Shown here one piece after another: positions 19,217-31,921 of a DNA stretch of 64,000 nt. Positions within the stretch are counted from its first letter, which is position 1, and every line of letters starts with the position of its first letter. Origin of the DNA: Breoghania sp. L-A4 (GTDB taxonomy: Bacteria > Pseudomonadota > Alphaproteobacteria > Rhizobiales > Stappiaceae); the NCBI RefSeq assembly GCF_003432385.1, contig NZ_CP031841.1:4706501-4770500 (forward strand), written 5' to 3'. Made by a program: the position numbers and the translations under genes. A model generated the notes under the pieces. That model made no database searches, was not told the origin of the DNA, and was given only the letters and a program-made list of their open reading frames with translations.

Positions 19217-20326
19217 TCAGACCCGAACCATGTGGTTGTCCCACTTGGCCCCCTCGCGCAGGGCCACGCGGCGCGGCGCGCCGGCGGCGTTGGGACGGTC
19301 GACCAGCAGCTCGCCCCCACCGTCGGAAATCAGAAATCCGCGCTCGCCTTCCGGCGCCAGCCCGCAGCAGTCGGCAACGCGTGAGCGCCCGAGAATCCGC
19401 CCCGTGGCGGCTTCCCAGTAGACAACCTGCCCGCCGCGCGGGCTCGACGTGCCGATCACCTCGCCGGTGCCATTGGCCATCACCGAGCCGACATAGTTGT
19501 TGAAGCCCGAGAGAATGTCGTCGGGCGCCTCGAACAGCGCCGGCTCCTTGCCCCACTGGCAGCGGCCCACGAGCTGCGGCCGGTCGGTCTTCGCACCCTG
19601 ATACTGGCAGCCGAACCACACCGCGCCCGCGCCGTCGATCGCCATGTGCCGGATCGACGACAGGCGGCTGTCCGCGCCCAACCGGTGGTTGGCGAGAATG
19701 TCGCCGGTCTCGCGGTCGATCAGCGCCAGCGTCGGCTGCATGGTCGGCAGGTTCAGCACCGTGCGGCCATAGTCGGGATGGGTTTCCATGCCGCCGTTGG
19801 CCACCACCAGAGTGCGACCATCGGGCGCCAGCAGCACCTCGTGCGGACCGACGCCGCCGGAGGAGAAGTCGCCGATCCGCTTGAAGCCGGCATCCACGTC
19901 GTAGATGCCGATGAAGCCCAGGCCGTTCTCGAAATCGTTCTCGGTGGCGTAGAGCAGCCGTCCGTCGGGCGAGAAGACGCCGTGACCGTAGAAGTGGCGC
20001 CCCTCGGGCGCATGGAAGAACTGCGGCTCCCGGCGGCCGTGCACATCGAAGGCGGCGGCGAAGGTGCCGGGACGCCGGGCGAAGGCCACACAGCGGCCGG
20101 TCGCCTCATGCAGCGTCACGTCGTGGCCCCGGTCGGGCAGCGCCACCGTGGTGATGTCGCGGCCGTCCTGGGTGAACACGGCGACCACGTGGCGGCCGTC
20201 GGCCTCCTTGCGCGCGGCAATGAACAGCGAATCGCGCGTTTCCATCGCGGCCAGGCCGCACGGGTCGAGACCGGCAAGCAGCGCGGCCCCCGCGCCGGCG
20301 AGCAGTGCGCGTCTCTCAATCTCCAT
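19217..20326 (-). CDS. DUF1513 domain-containing protein (Tat-exported, beta-propeller-like)
   Basis: A 369-residue protein of the DUF1513 family (COG3490). The start MEIERRALLAGAGAALLAG is a twin-arginine-type signal. The body has propeller-like repeats (HGVFSPDGRLLYATEND; GVGPHEVLLAPDGRTLVVANGG; SSIRHMAIDGAGAVWFGCQYQG). Its start overlaps the end of the upstream imelysin gene by 11 bases. It is the last gene of a four-gene set whose families are numbered consecutively as COG3487-3490. Role unknown, probably periplasmic and linked to iron handling. Confidence 0.85.
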   Translation of the reverse strand: MEIERRALLAGAGAALLAGLDPCGLAAMETRDSLFIAARKEADGRHVVAVFTQDGRDITTVALPDRGHDVTLHEATGRCVAFARRPGTFAAAFDVHGRREPQFFHAPEGRHFYGHGVFSPDGRLLYATENDFENGLGFIGIYDVDAGFKRIGDFSSGGVGPHEVLLAPDGRTLVVANGGMETHPDYGRTVLNLPTMQPTLALIDRETGDILANHRLGADSRLSSIRHMAIDGAGAVWFGCQYQGAKTDRPQLVGRCQWGKEPALFEAPDDILSGFNNYVGSVMANGTGEVIGTSSPRGGQVVYWEAATGRILGRSRVADCCGLAPEGERGFLISDGGGELLVDRPNAAGAPRRVALREGAKWDNHMVRV

Positions 20327-21404
20327 CGAGCGAATTGAACCCCATGATCGTGAACAGCGCGGCCGCCAGATCTTCGCCCACGGTTTGCCGCAGGCCGCCA
20401 AGCACCAGATTGACATAGGCCAGCTTGCCGTAGACGCCGGGATCCTTCGCCGTCTTCGTCAGCGGCTCCGGCACGGATCTGAGCACGCGCGCGGCATTGG
20501 CGAGCTCGAAGGGAATGCTGTTGGCAAGCCAGGAACTTTCTTCGCCCAGAACGCCTTCCAGCGCCATGCTGACGACGAAGTTCCGCAGTCCCGAGGCGCC
20601 CGCCGCGCACATCGCCATGGTGTTGCCCGAGCGGCGGAACGGCGCGCGCTTCGGCTTCACCTTGTCGATGCTGTCGCCGATCACCGGCAACAACTTCTGG
20701 TCGCGGATGATCTGCAGGCCGGTGGTGATGCTGCCGAGGATCTCGGCGGCGGATTCCTGATGCGAGCGGTAGACGGGATTGTCCGGCCCCGGCTCGAGCA
20801 GCAGCGCCCCGTAATTGTCGGGCCCCGTCCATCCGGCGACCAGTTCCGCGCCGATGACCGCGACGTTCTCGGCGATCACGCGGGCATAGGCGCAGCGGAA
20901 CCGGCCGTCCTCGCCACCCGCCAGCAGCGCCGTGCGCGCACCGTCAAACAGCACGGCCTCGAGCGCCGACAGACCCTGCACCGCGACGCTCTTGCCCTGC
21001 AGGCTGTCGAGCGTCAGCACGCTGGCGTCGTGGTCCCGGACGATCGCCTCCGCCTGACGCCGGCCGGTGGACTTGCGGTCCGGCCAGAACACCAGCCGCT
21101 CAAGCCGGTGATCCTCCAGCAAGGGGCCGAAACGCAGAAACTCGATGCGCGAATACCCCTCCAGCGCCGCACGATAGGCGGCCCCCACAGCCTCGTGCCC
21201 TTGAAGGCTGGGGCTTTCGCAAAACCCGTCGATCTCACTGCGCAGCACGGTCCCCGCGCGCTCGAAATCAGTGAAGGCGGGACGGATGTAACCGTCCACC
21301 GCATGGGCGACCACATGCGCCTGAACGGCGGCCGGATCCGCGCGCGCAGGGCCCGCCGCAAGCAGCAGCGGGATCATGGCGAGAGAGGACAGCCAGCGTT
21401 TCAT
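20316..21404 (-). CDS. Imelysin family periplasmic protein (COG3489 type)
   Basis: A 362-residue protein with signal peptide MKRWLSSLAMIPLLLAAGPARA and an imelysin (PF09375) domain. The start is chosen for the signal peptide; it lies 2 bases downstream of the oxidoreductase stop codon. Imelysins resemble the EfeO/M75 fold and bind or sense metal. The canonical GxHxxE motif is not obvious here (compare the copy at 23171), which may point to a changed function; LEAVLFDG occupies the corresponding region. Confidence 0.8.
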   Translation of the reverse strand: MKRWLSSLAMIPLLLAAGPARADPAAVQAHVVAHAVDGYIRPAFTDFERAGTVLRSEIDGFCESPSLQGHEAVGAAYRAALEGYSRIEFLRFGPLLEDHRLERLVFWPDRKSTGRRQAEAIVRDHDASVLTLDSLQGKSVAVQGLSALEAVLFDGARTALLAGGEDGRFRCAYARVIAENVAVIGAELVAGWTGPDNYGALLLEPGPDNPVYRSHQESAAEILGSITTGLQIIRDQKLLPVIGDSIDKVKPKRAPFRRSGNTMAMCAAGASGLRNFVVSMALEGVLGEESSWLANSIPFELANAARVLRSVPEPLTKTAKDPGVYGKLAYVNLVLGGLRQTVGEDLAAALFTIMGFNSLDGD

Positions 21405-21406
21405 GG

Positions 21407-22945
21407 TCACAGGGACTCCAGAAAGCGGATCAGTGCCGCGCGCTCGCCGCGCGACATCGCGGCAACCGTGTCGCGGGCGGATTGCGCCTCGCCGCCATGC
21501 CACAGGATGGCTTCCAGCAAGTTGCGCGCGCGCCCGTCGTGCAGGAACTGGGTGTGGCCGCTGACCGTCTCGGTCAGACCGATGCCCCACAGCGGCGACG
21601 TCCGCCACTCGCTGCCCGAGGCGTCGCCCACGGGCCGCCCATCGGCCAGGCCCTCGCCCATGTCGTGCAGCAGAAGGTCGCTGTAGGGCCAGATGAGCTG
21701 GAACGCCTGTTCCTTCTGCGGCGCGTCCTTGCGTGTCACGTATTTCGGAACATGGCAGGAGGCGCAGCCCGCGGCATAGAACTGCCGCTTGCCCTCGAGC
21801 ACCTGCGGATCCTTCACGTGCCGCCGCCTGGGCACCGCCAGATTACGCGCGTAGAAGGTCACCAGTTCCATGATCGGGTCCGGCGCTTCCACATCACCGA
21901 GCCGCGCCTGCACGCCCGACGGCATGGCCCGGCATTGCGCCTGCGCCTCGGTACAATCGCCCCAGGAGGCGGGCGCCTGCGGCGAGGAAATGCCGATATC
22001 GCCGTTGAACGCGCCGCTCGATTGCGCGGCGATGTCCGGCTGCGACGCCTTCCAGCCGAAACGGCCGAGCACGATCTCGCCGGTGGCCGAATCGCGCACC
22101 ATGGAGGGTCGGCCGGAGATCCCGTCGCCATCCGCGTCCTCCGGATCGGCATGAGCGAGAATGTCGCCCGCATGGATCTGCTCGATCAGCCCCAGCCCGA
22201 TCATCGGCGGCGCCACGCGCGGCGAGACCATCGCGTCCTCCGCCATCGGCCCGTTGGCGAGCCCGGTGACGCGGTAGCTGGGCTTGCGCAGCGAAACGGT
22301 TTCGCCCCCCGCCAGGGTCACGGGGATCTCGGTGTAGTCGATTTCCATGTGCCCTTCCGGCTCGAGGCCGGGCACCGCGAACTCCTGCAACTGACCGCCG
22401 TAGGTCGGCTCGGGAATGCGCAGCAGGCGCTTGTCGGCAAGCAGCCGGCGCTCTTCCTCGGTGCGCGGCGGCACCGACAGCCGCAGGAACATCGACGAGG
22501 CGGTCTCGCCCGGCGCCGGCGGCGCGCCGCGGCCATCCTTCAGGTGGCAGCGCTGGCAGGAACGCGCATTGAACAGCGGTCCGAGTCCATCGGACGCCTG
22601 CGTGGAGGACGGCGCGGACACCCACAGCTTGCGAAACAGCCCGTTGCCGAGCTTGAAGTCGCGTTCCTGCTCGAAGCTGAGATTGCCGAGAGACTGCGAG
22701 AAGATGTCGCGATTGATGCGTTTGCGCGTGGTGGCCGCGCCCGCCTGCATGATCTCGAAGGGCTCGGGCTTGGAAAAATCGTCCGTCGGCCGGATGACGG
22801 CGGCGACCCTGGCGCGCGTCTCGGCGTCGAGATCAGCGCGATGGGCGAGCGGACCCTCGGCCGCCGCGGCGGCGATGCAGAAGAGACCGGCCGTGACGGC
22901 GATCGTGACGGCCGCACGGGCGGCGATGGGAGACGGGAAATGCAT
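21407..22945 (-). CDS. Di-heme oxidoreductase family protein (DHOR / DUF1111)
   Basis: A 512-residue secreted cytochrome. A signal peptide occupies about residues 1-29. Two heme c motifs are visible: CQRCH (130-134) and CASCH (394-398), with the family's NARSCQRCH and GCASCHVPKY contexts and a C-terminal LLHDMGEGLADGRP...GWR-type segment ending in FLHDGRARNLLEAILWHGGEA. DHOR proteins (PF06537, COG3488) lie next to imelysin genes in many marine and rhizobial genomes and are thought to do periplasmic redox chemistry, perhaps on iron. Confidence 0.88.
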   Translation of the reverse strand: MHFPSPIAARAAVTIAVTAGLFCIAAAAAEGPLAHRADLDAETRARVAAVIRPTDDFSKPEPFEIMQAGAATTRKRINRDIFSQSLGNLSFEQERDFKLGNGLFRKLWVSAPSSTQASDGLGPLFNARSCQRCHLKDGRGAPPAPGETASSMFLRLSVPPRTEEERRLLADKRLLRIPEPTYGGQLQEFAVPGLEPEGHMEIDYTEIPVTLAGGETVSLRKPSYRVTGLANGPMAEDAMVSPRVAPPMIGLGLIEQIHAGDILAHADPEDADGDGISGRPSMVRDSATGEIVLGRFGWKASQPDIAAQSSGAFNGDIGISSPQAPASWGDCTEAQAQCRAMPSGVQARLGDVEAPDPIMELVTFYARNLAVPRRRHVKDPQVLEGKRQFYAAGCASCHVPKYVTRKDAPQKEQAFQLIWPYSDLLLHDMGEGLADGRPVGDASGSEWRTSPLWGIGLTETVSGHTQFLHDGRARNLLEAILWHGGEAQSARDTVAAMSRGERAALIRFLESL

Positions 22946-23170
22946 GAGGGCTCTGTCCTTGCAGATCGGCTGGCTGAGAAGAATAGCGGACCGTACTGAA
23001 TTCCTAGCCGAGCACCGTAGAGCGCCGTTCTGCCCCTCTCGAACGGCCATTACAATCGGCTGTGGAACTTTTTTGCCGGGATCCGGCGCGCCATCGTGTC
23101 GCGGCGCGCCGGGAATGTCAGCGGGGACAGGCGCGGTGTCGGTTCGCGCCTGTCCGTGATCGCTCGCGGC

Positions 23171-24433
23171 TTACTGGAAGACCGAACCGGGGTTGTCGAG
23201 GCTGTCGGAGCCTTCGAATGCCACGGCGTCGAGCTTCAGCACCGCCACCGCCCGCTCGATCGACTTGGTCTGCTCGACCAGTCCGTCGATGGCGGCCTGC
23301 ACCACCGCATTGCCCGCGTCGTTGCCTTCGCCGATCATCTGGTCGTAGGCCTCGCCTTCCTCGGCGCGGGTCTTCATCGCGGACATGGCTTGCATGGTCG
23401 CGTCAAGCTTGGCGCTGAGCTCGGCGGCGACATCCGCATCGGCCGCGGCAACCAGATCCTTGATGCCTTCGCCTTCGACGACAGAGCCGTCCACGCGGGT
23501 GTACTTGCCCTGGTAGACGTTCCGGATGCCCAGCGCGTCGTAGTAGTGCGAGTTGTGGGTGTTGTCGGAGAAGCAGTCATGCTCTTCCTCGGGATCGTGC
23601 AGCAGCAGGCCGAGCTTCATGCGCTCGCCGGCCAACTCGCCATAGGACAGCGATCCCATGCCCGTGAGGATCGTGGCCAGCGCGGCCGTCTCGCCGCCCT
23701 CGCTCAGCGCGGTGCGCGCGGCGCCGTCGGGCTGCCAGTTGGCGACCATCTCTTCCAGATCCGCGATCAGCAGCTTGGAGGCCGAGCTCAGATACTGGAC
23801 GCGGCGATCGCAGTTGCCGCCGGTGCAGTTGGCCGGATCGAAATCCGTCGCCGGGCGGGTGCCCGCGCCCGCGCCCGTGCCGTTGAGGTCCTGGCCCCAC
23901 AGCAGGAACTCGATGGCGTGGTAACCCGACGCCACGTTGGATTCCACTTCGCCCGCTTCCTGCAGCGTGCCGGAAATCAGCTCGGGCGTGATCGTGGTGG
24001 TGTCGACCGTCTCGCCGCCGATGGTCAGCGACGTGTTGGCGATGACGTTGGCCACATAGAGATCGTTCTCGTCGGATTCACTGCCGTAGGAGGCATCCAC
24101 ATAGTCGATCAGGCCCTCGTCGAGCGGCCATGCGTTCACGCGGCCTTCCCAGTCGTCGACGATGGCGTTGCCGAAGCGGTAGACCTCGGTCTGCTGGTAG
24201 GGCACGCGGGCCGCGAGCCAGGCGTCACGGGCGGCCTTCAACGCCGCCTCGCTCGGATCGGCCGCCAGCGCCGCGATCGCGGCGTCAAGCGCCTTCGCGG
24301 TGGACAGCGAATCCTCATAGCCCGCCTGGGCGATGTCACCGTAGGTGTCGAGCACTTCAGCCGGGCCGGCCAGCGCGCTGGTCGCCAGCAGGCCGCACAC
24401 GGCGCCGATTGCGATTGCATTCAAGGATTTCAT
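23171..24433 (-). CDS. Imelysin family iron-regulated protein (IrpA-like)
   Basis: A 420-residue periplasmic protein with signal peptide MKSLNAIAIGAVCGLLATSALA. The imelysin motif GYHAIEFLLWGQDL (GxHxxE) is intact. A Cys pair region (ANCTGGNCDRR) and ERMKLGLLLHDPEEEHDCFSDNTH match IrpA/COG3487 proteins such as iron-regulated protein A of cyanobacteria. It is the first gene of the imelysin-DHOR-imelysin-DUF1513 run; 225 bases separate it from the DHOR gene, so a second promoter is possible. The likely role is iron binding or uptake at the envelope. Confidence 0.88.
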   Translation of the reverse strand: MKSLNAIAIGAVCGLLATSALAGPAEVLDTYGDIAQAGYEDSLSTAKALDAAIAALAADPSEAALKAARDAWLAARVPYQQTEVYRFGNAIVDDWEGRVNAWPLDEGLIDYVDASYGSESDENDLYVANVIANTSLTIGGETVDTTTITPELISGTLQEAGEVESNVASGYHAIEFLLWGQDLNGTGAGAGTRPATDFDPANCTGGNCDRRVQYLSSASKLLIADLEEMVANWQPDGAARTALSEGGETAALATILTGMGSLSYGELAGERMKLGLLLHDPEEEHDCFSDNTHNSHYYDALGIRNVYQGKYTRVDGSVVEGEGIKDLVAAADADVAAELSAKLDATMQAMSAMKTRAEEGEAYDQMIGEGNDAGNAVVQAAIDGLVEQTKSIERAVAVLKLDAVAFEGSDSLDNPGSVFQ

Positions 24434-24513
24434 CCTCAGGTCTCCCATGGGTGATTGTGTTCGGCGCCGCTTGCGACCGGCGCCTTGCGAACAGAAGCTT
24501 CAAAAATGCCCAA

Positions 24514-24532
24514 GGGCCGGAAAATCCGGCCC
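24514..24532 (-). terminator. Hairpin downstream of the Cys-rich protein gene
   Basis: GGGCCGG-N5-CCGGCCC forms a 7-bp stem about 70 bases past the stop of the gene at 24606. On the minus strand it is followed within 10 bases by ATTTTTG. It is a plausible weak intrinsic terminator separating that gene from the imelysin gene. Confidence 0.5.
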
Positions 24533-24605
24533 ACCAGGGTCGCTATCGATCCGTTTCCCGGCACGAATGCCGAAACATCGGGCTCGGATCGGTCCCGAAA
24601 CGGGG

Positions 24606-25106
24606 TTAGTGGAACTGTTCGCGCGGCGGCCTCTGCGCGATGTCGTCGATGACCGGACGCGGCACCGCCAGCAGATGCTGCCCGATGCTGTCCAGGACCG
24701 AACCGAATGTCCGCGCCGCCTCGATAGTCTCCAAAATGCCGGCTTCGCCGACAAGTTCGAACGCCGCCGCCTTGAGCGCGTGCTCGTCGCCATGCTGCAC
24801 GCCGGCCAGCATGGACACCGCCATGCATTCGTCGCGGCACAGCCTCTTGCAGCCATAGGGGAACAGGCACACGGACCGGTTGCCGGCGCTGCGGATCGCC
24901 CGCACCCAGCACGACAGCTCGGAAATCGCCATCCGCGCCTCCTTGGGGCCCAGCGCCTTGGCGTAGAGATTCCACGCCAATTCCCAGCATTGGATGTCGC
25001 CGGTGTCATAACCCGCCATCCAGCGGCGGAAGCCTTCGACGACCAGCCGCTCGGGGACACGATCGAGATAGCCGGCGTTGGCGCCGACGGGCAAACGTTC
25101 AGCCAT
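24606..25106 (-). CDS. Hypothetical Cys-rich cytosolic protein
   Basis: A 166-residue protein I do not recognise. ATG 25106 is supported by GGGGAGG 6 bases upstream; the reading frame continues further upstream but without such a site. There is no signal peptide or membrane segment. A short cysteine cluster in the middle (CLFPYGCKRLCRDEC, about residues 79-93) has spacing C-x5-C-x3-C-x3-C and could hold a metal. It is upstream of the iron-associated imelysin cluster on the same strand, with its own hairpin terminator, so an iron or metal link is only suggested. Confidence 0.6.
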   Translation of the reverse strand: MAERLPVGANAGYLDRVPERLVVEGFRRWMAGYDTGDIQCWELAWNLYAKALGPKEARMAISELSCWVRAIRSAGNRSVCLFPYGCKRLCRDECMAVSMLAGVQHGDEHALKAAAFELVGEAGILETIEAARTFGSVLDSIGQHLLAVPRPVIDDIAQRPPREQFH

Positions 25107-25672
25107 GCCGCCCTCCCCGAATCCCGCACCCGATTCCGCCGCCCGCGGCGCAAAAACGCTGCCAGGCTTCGCGCCGTGGCGGCGCGAATCACAAGAATTC
25201 GGGATATGCTGGACAGTATAACCAACAACAGCGGCGCGCTCTGGCGCACCAGCGATACTCACGTCAACAGTCATCTCTGACCCCCAATTGACAAGGTTCA
25301 AGGCCCCGCCATCAAAGGTGGAATGCCGCGTTCGACTGAACAGCGATCGCTTTCATGAAACGCAAAACGCCCGTGGCTGTCAACAAAAACATGAATATCA
25401 AACTCAATTTAGAATGAATAAAAACTAGGAAGTGGAACGTGATCAAAGACAATGATACCGGACACCATCAACAAAGACCGTTATTTTCTTGAGGACGCTT
25501 CAAATGAGAAGAATAAAGTGAATTTCGAAGCGGATAGGACCGCAACGAGAGAATAGAATTCATGCAAAGTTGAAAGACTCGAAATATTATCCAACTTGCC
25601 AGATACTGCGAAGCCGATAGCATGCGCACCGACATCCAGAATGCGCACCCCAGCCAGATTGCGATCCGAAGA
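25107..25672. other. Intergenic region, AT-rich in its centre (25310-25620)
   Basis: A 566-base divergent gap between the Cys-rich gene (minus) and the TerB-like gene (plus). The central 300 bases are clearly lower in GC than the neighbours, with tracts such as ATTTAGAATGAATAAAAAC near 25404. It probably holds both promoters. No gene, repeat or confident operator was seen; an in-frame ATG at 25622 is an alternative start for the next gene. Confidence 0.5.
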
Positions 25673-26134
25673 ATGCTCAAACAGCTCAAGAAGTTTCTCA
25701 AGGACATCACCGTGGGCGGCGACACCGCGCATACATTCGCCGACGACGACCATCGGCTGTGCGCCGCCACCCTGCTGATCCACATCGTCTCCGTCGACGG
25801 CATCGTCGACGATTCCGAGCGCACGCGGCTGCGCACCATTCTCAAGGAGCACTACCAGCTCGACGAGAACGAGACCTCGGAACTGATCGATGAAGCGCGC
25901 AAGCGCGACAAGGAGGCGGTTGATCTTTACGGCTTCACCAGCGTCCTGAAACGCCGGCTGGACATCGACGAGCGGCGCAAGATCGTCGAGATGATGTGGG
26001 AAATCGTCTATGCCGACGGCCAGGTGCACGAATTCGAGGACAACACCGTTTGGCGTGTGACCGAGCTGCTGGGCATCCCCGCGAGCGACCGGCTTGCCCT
26101 GCGCCGCCGCGTCGCCAACCGCACCGAGAGCTAG
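25673..26134 (+). CDS. TerB-family tellurite resistance-like protein
   Basis: A 153-residue all-helical cytosolic protein. The TerB fold signs are LLIHIVSVDGIVDDSERTRL and a second, related IVYADGQVHEFEDNTVWRV, both acidic loop motifs that can bind metal ions. I chose ATG 25673 because homologues usually begin with a Leu/Lys-rich MLKQLKKFLKDI-type helix; an ATG at 25622 would add 17 residues. TerB proteins occur with stress and envelope functions; this one stands alone. Confidence 0.75.
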   Translation: MLKQLKKFLKDITVGGDTAHTFADDDHRLCAATLLIHIVSVDGIVDDSERTRLRTILKEHYQLDENETSELIDEARKRDKEAVDLYGFTSVLKRRLDIDERRKIVEMMWEIVYADGQVHEFEDNTVWRVTELLGIPASDRLALRRRVANRTES

Positions 26135-26318
26135 ACCACCGGCGCCACTGCCGAAGAACGGGGCGAAAGCGCGCGCGCGGAGCACCTGACCGCAATCCAT
26201 GCGCAACCACCCGGGGTTGAGATGACCGGCCGAAGCAGTCTATGATTCCGCTCTGCACAAACGCACGCCGGGCATCGCGACCGGCATCACGCCTGGCAAC
26301 CGGACACCACCGTCGCTC

Positions 26319-27089
26319 ATGACACCGCATCAGTCTCATCCGTCGCCCGCCGCCCGCGATACCGACCGGCAGAAAGTCCTGATTGTCCTGCATCAGGAAA
26401 CCTCGACGCCCGGCCGCGTCGGACAGGCGCTGGTGCGCCGCGGTTTTGACCTCGACATCCGCCGGCCGCGGTTCGGCGATCGTCTGCCGGACACCATGGC
26501 CGGACACGCCGGCGCCGTGGTCTTCGGCGGGCCGCAGAGCGCCAATGACACCGACGCCTACCTCAGGCGCGAGACGGATTGGTTCGACGTGCCGCTGCGC
26601 GAGGCCGCGCCGTGCTTGGGGATCTGCCTGGGCGCGCAGATGCTGGCGCGCAATCTGGGCGCCGCCGTCGCCCCGCATCACGGCAACGAGGTGGAGGTCG
26701 GCTACTATCCGATCGAGCCCACCGAGGCCGGACGCCGCTTCATGCCATGGCCCGAAAAGGTCTACCAGTGGCACCGCGAGGGCTTTGATCTGCCCTCGGG
26801 CGCGGAGTTGCTCGCCAGGGGCGGCACCTATCCCAACCAGGCCTTCCGCGTCGGCCCCGCCGCCTTCGGCATCCAGTTCCACCCAGAACTGACGCTGGCC
26901 ATGATGTACCGCTGGACCACCAAGGGCGCGCCGCGCATGTCGCTGCCCGGCGCGCAGCAGCGGCGCGATCACTTCGCCGGCCGCTCGATCTTCGACGCGG
27001 CGGTGAAAACCTGGCTCAACGATTTTCTCGACCGCTGGATCGGCACGGCGGAGGCCCCGGCCAGCGCCGCGACCATCGCCGCCGAATAG
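26319..27089 (+). CDS. Class I glutamine amidotransferase family protein
   Basis: A 256-residue stand-alone GATase1 domain. The nucleophile is Cys103 in GICLGAQML, the oxyanion-side glycines are in VVFGGPQSAND, and the His/Glu pair is His188 and Glu190 in GIQFHPEL. Such proteins (GMP-synthase-glutaminase-like) hydrolyse glutamine or gamma-glutamyl compounds; with no partner synthase nearby, the substrate is open. The C-terminal 60 residues are extra to the core fold. Confidence 0.85.
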   Translation: MTPHQSHPSPAARDTDRQKVLIVLHQETSTPGRVGQALVRRGFDLDIRRPRFGDRLPDTMAGHAGAVVFGGPQSANDTDAYLRRETDWFDVPLREAAPCLGICLGAQMLARNLGAAVAPHHGNEVEVGYYPIEPTEAGRRFMPWPEKVYQWHREGFDLPSGAELLARGGTYPNQAFRVGPAAFGIQFHPELTLAMMYRWTTKGAPRMSLPGAQQRRDHFAGRSIFDAAVKTWLNDFLDRWIGTAEAPASAATIAAE

Positions 27090-27801
27090 CACCGGCCGGC
27101 GTCCCCGGTCCGCGGCCACTCTCCGCAATCACCGTTTCCACCAGGGCAGGAAAGCGGCGCGCCTTCGCTTCGGTGCAGCCGTCCGCCCGCCTCATGCATC
27201 GACGCGGCGCATCAGTCCGTGCCGAAACGGAACACAATCCTTTCGCCCCGCCGCATAGGCCTGACGCGCGCGCTGCATCCGGCTTCCAGATCTGGTGCCA
27301 CATGACAATCACGCACCAGATGCGGTGAGAACAGACAGGAAACATCGTCCCATCCGCGATTCGTGCACCCGCTGTTCCCGGTTTCGTCGGTTCGTTAGCG
27401 CGGGCTTGTGAAAACAGCTGAGCGCATTAACTGAATCTTTCACCTTGACAGGAATCCCTAGCATTTGGCCGGCATCGGGAAAACTCCGGTAAGATTCTGA
27501 CAGGATTCAGCATTTTGTGCGAACCCTGCCCGGTTCAACCAGATTTCGTAGGGAACAAAGACGGAATCATCCGAAGTCGTCGATTCGGTCTTTCTTTGTT
27601 CGAGAGTCGTTCTATTTCCGCGTCAAACACCTGCGCCTGGACCTCCTTGAGGCTAATGAAAAGACTGCGGACAAGCCCGCCGCGACTGTGCTAGAAGCGG
27701 CGCCAAGATCCAACTTGGCTGCGGCATCCCCCTTGCGACGTCGCGCCGGCGGCATCAGGCCGGCATCCTCAAACCGGCAAGACAGACGTAATTCAAGCCC
27801 C
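27090..27801. other. Intergenic region upstream of the helicase gene
   Basis: About 710 bases without a supported gene. The helicase frame stays open back to 27517, but the extension has no conserved content. A TTGACA hexamer lies at 27445-27450 without a convincing -10 partner. Nothing else was seen. Confidence 0.4.
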
Positions 27802-30958
<3,157 letters not shown>

Positions 30959-30973
30959 GGAAGACGATCCGCC

Positions 30974-31374
30974 GTGCAAGCCGACCGTCTGCGCATCGAC
31001 AAGTGGCTGTGGTTCGCGAGGGTGACGAAATCGCGCACCCTCGCGCAAAAGCTTGCGTCCTCGGGAAAATTGCGGATGAATTCGGAGCGGGTCTCCAGCG
31101 CCAGCCATGCGGTGCGCCCCGGGGACGTGCTGACCATCGCGCTGGAGCGCCGCGTTCTGGTGCTGCGCATCGTGGCCCTCGGCAACCGCCGCGGTCCCGC
31201 CAGCGAGGCGCAGACGCTTTATGAGGATCTCAGTCCGCCGCCACCGCCGCGCACGATCACGCCCGCTCCCGTGGGGCCCGCGAGCCGGGGTCCGGACGCC
31301 CGACGAAGCGCGAAAGGCGGCGCATTCATGCCTTTCTGGAGCCCGATGACGGCTTCGGGGAAAACGAATCCTGA
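30974..31374 (+). CDS. S4-domain RNA-binding protein, Hsp15-like (one apparent -1 frameshift)
   Basis: A GTG start 15 bases after the helicase stop opens an S4 domain: MQADRLRIDKWLWFARVTKS with LRMNSERVSSASHAVRPGDVLTI. Hsp15-type proteins bind stalled 50S-nascent-chain complexes. In the given frame the tail runs on with random composition, but one extra C in the CCC run at 31299-31301 gives a tail PTKRERRRIHAFLEPDDGF ending at TGA 31372-31374, total about 133 residues, normal for the family. The Arg/Lys-rich tail followed by an acidic end is the usual pattern. Confidence 0.85.
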
Positions 31375-31582
31375 CCGGGCGGCGCCACGGGATCCATATA
31401 CTCTCGCGGCGGCCTTCCGGACCGTATCGCGTTCTTGCGGCCCGCCCGCAAACGGGATACCCAATCGGGGACGATGCGCGCCCGGACGGGGAGCCATCCG
31501 CGCGCGGCGCCGACAGGCGCCGGGCGCGCCGGAAGGCAGACCGCGTCAAACCGGTCGCGCTGCGTAAGACAAGAGGATTGCG

Positions 31583-31921
31583 ATGACATACGTCGTCACC
31601 GACAACTGCATCAAGTGCAAGTACATGGACTGCGTCGAGGTCTGCCCTGTGGATTGCTTCTACGAGGGCGACAACATGCTGGTGATTCATCCCGACGAAT
31701 GCATCGATTGCGGGGTCTGCGAACCGGAGTGCCCGGCCGAAGCCATCCTGCCCGACACCGACAACGGGCTCGAGAAGTGGCTGACGGTCAACGCCGAATA
31801 CGCGGTCAAATGGCCCAACATCACGATCAAGCGCGAGGCTCCGCCCGACGCGAAGGAATTTGACGGCGAGACGGGCAAGTTCGAGAAATACTTTTCCCCC
31901 GAGCCCGGCCAGGGCGACTGA
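31583..31921 (+). CDS. fdxA: FdxA-type 7Fe-8S ferredoxin
   Basis: A 112-residue ferredoxin. The N-terminal cluster pattern [19 protein letters not shown] and the second [16 protein letters not shown] provide one 3Fe-4S and one 4Fe-4S cluster as in FdxA. The C-terminal 55 residues ([18 protein letters not shown]) are the extension typical of FdxA. Cytosolic electron carrier. An AGAGGA ribosome site precedes the ATG. The order helicase, S4 protein, fdxA, carD is a known rhizobial arrangement. Confidence 0.95.
   Translation: MTYVVTDNCIKCKYMDCVEVCPVDCFYEGDNMLVIHPDECIDCGVCEPECPAEAILPDTDNGLEKWLTVNAEYAVKWPNITIKREAPPDAKEFDGETGKFEKYFSPEPGQGD

Noticed and set aside
25404-25424. Possible Irr/ICE-like box (TTTAGAA) in the AT-rich gap
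   Set aside because: Only one half-site is present and the inverted half is missing.
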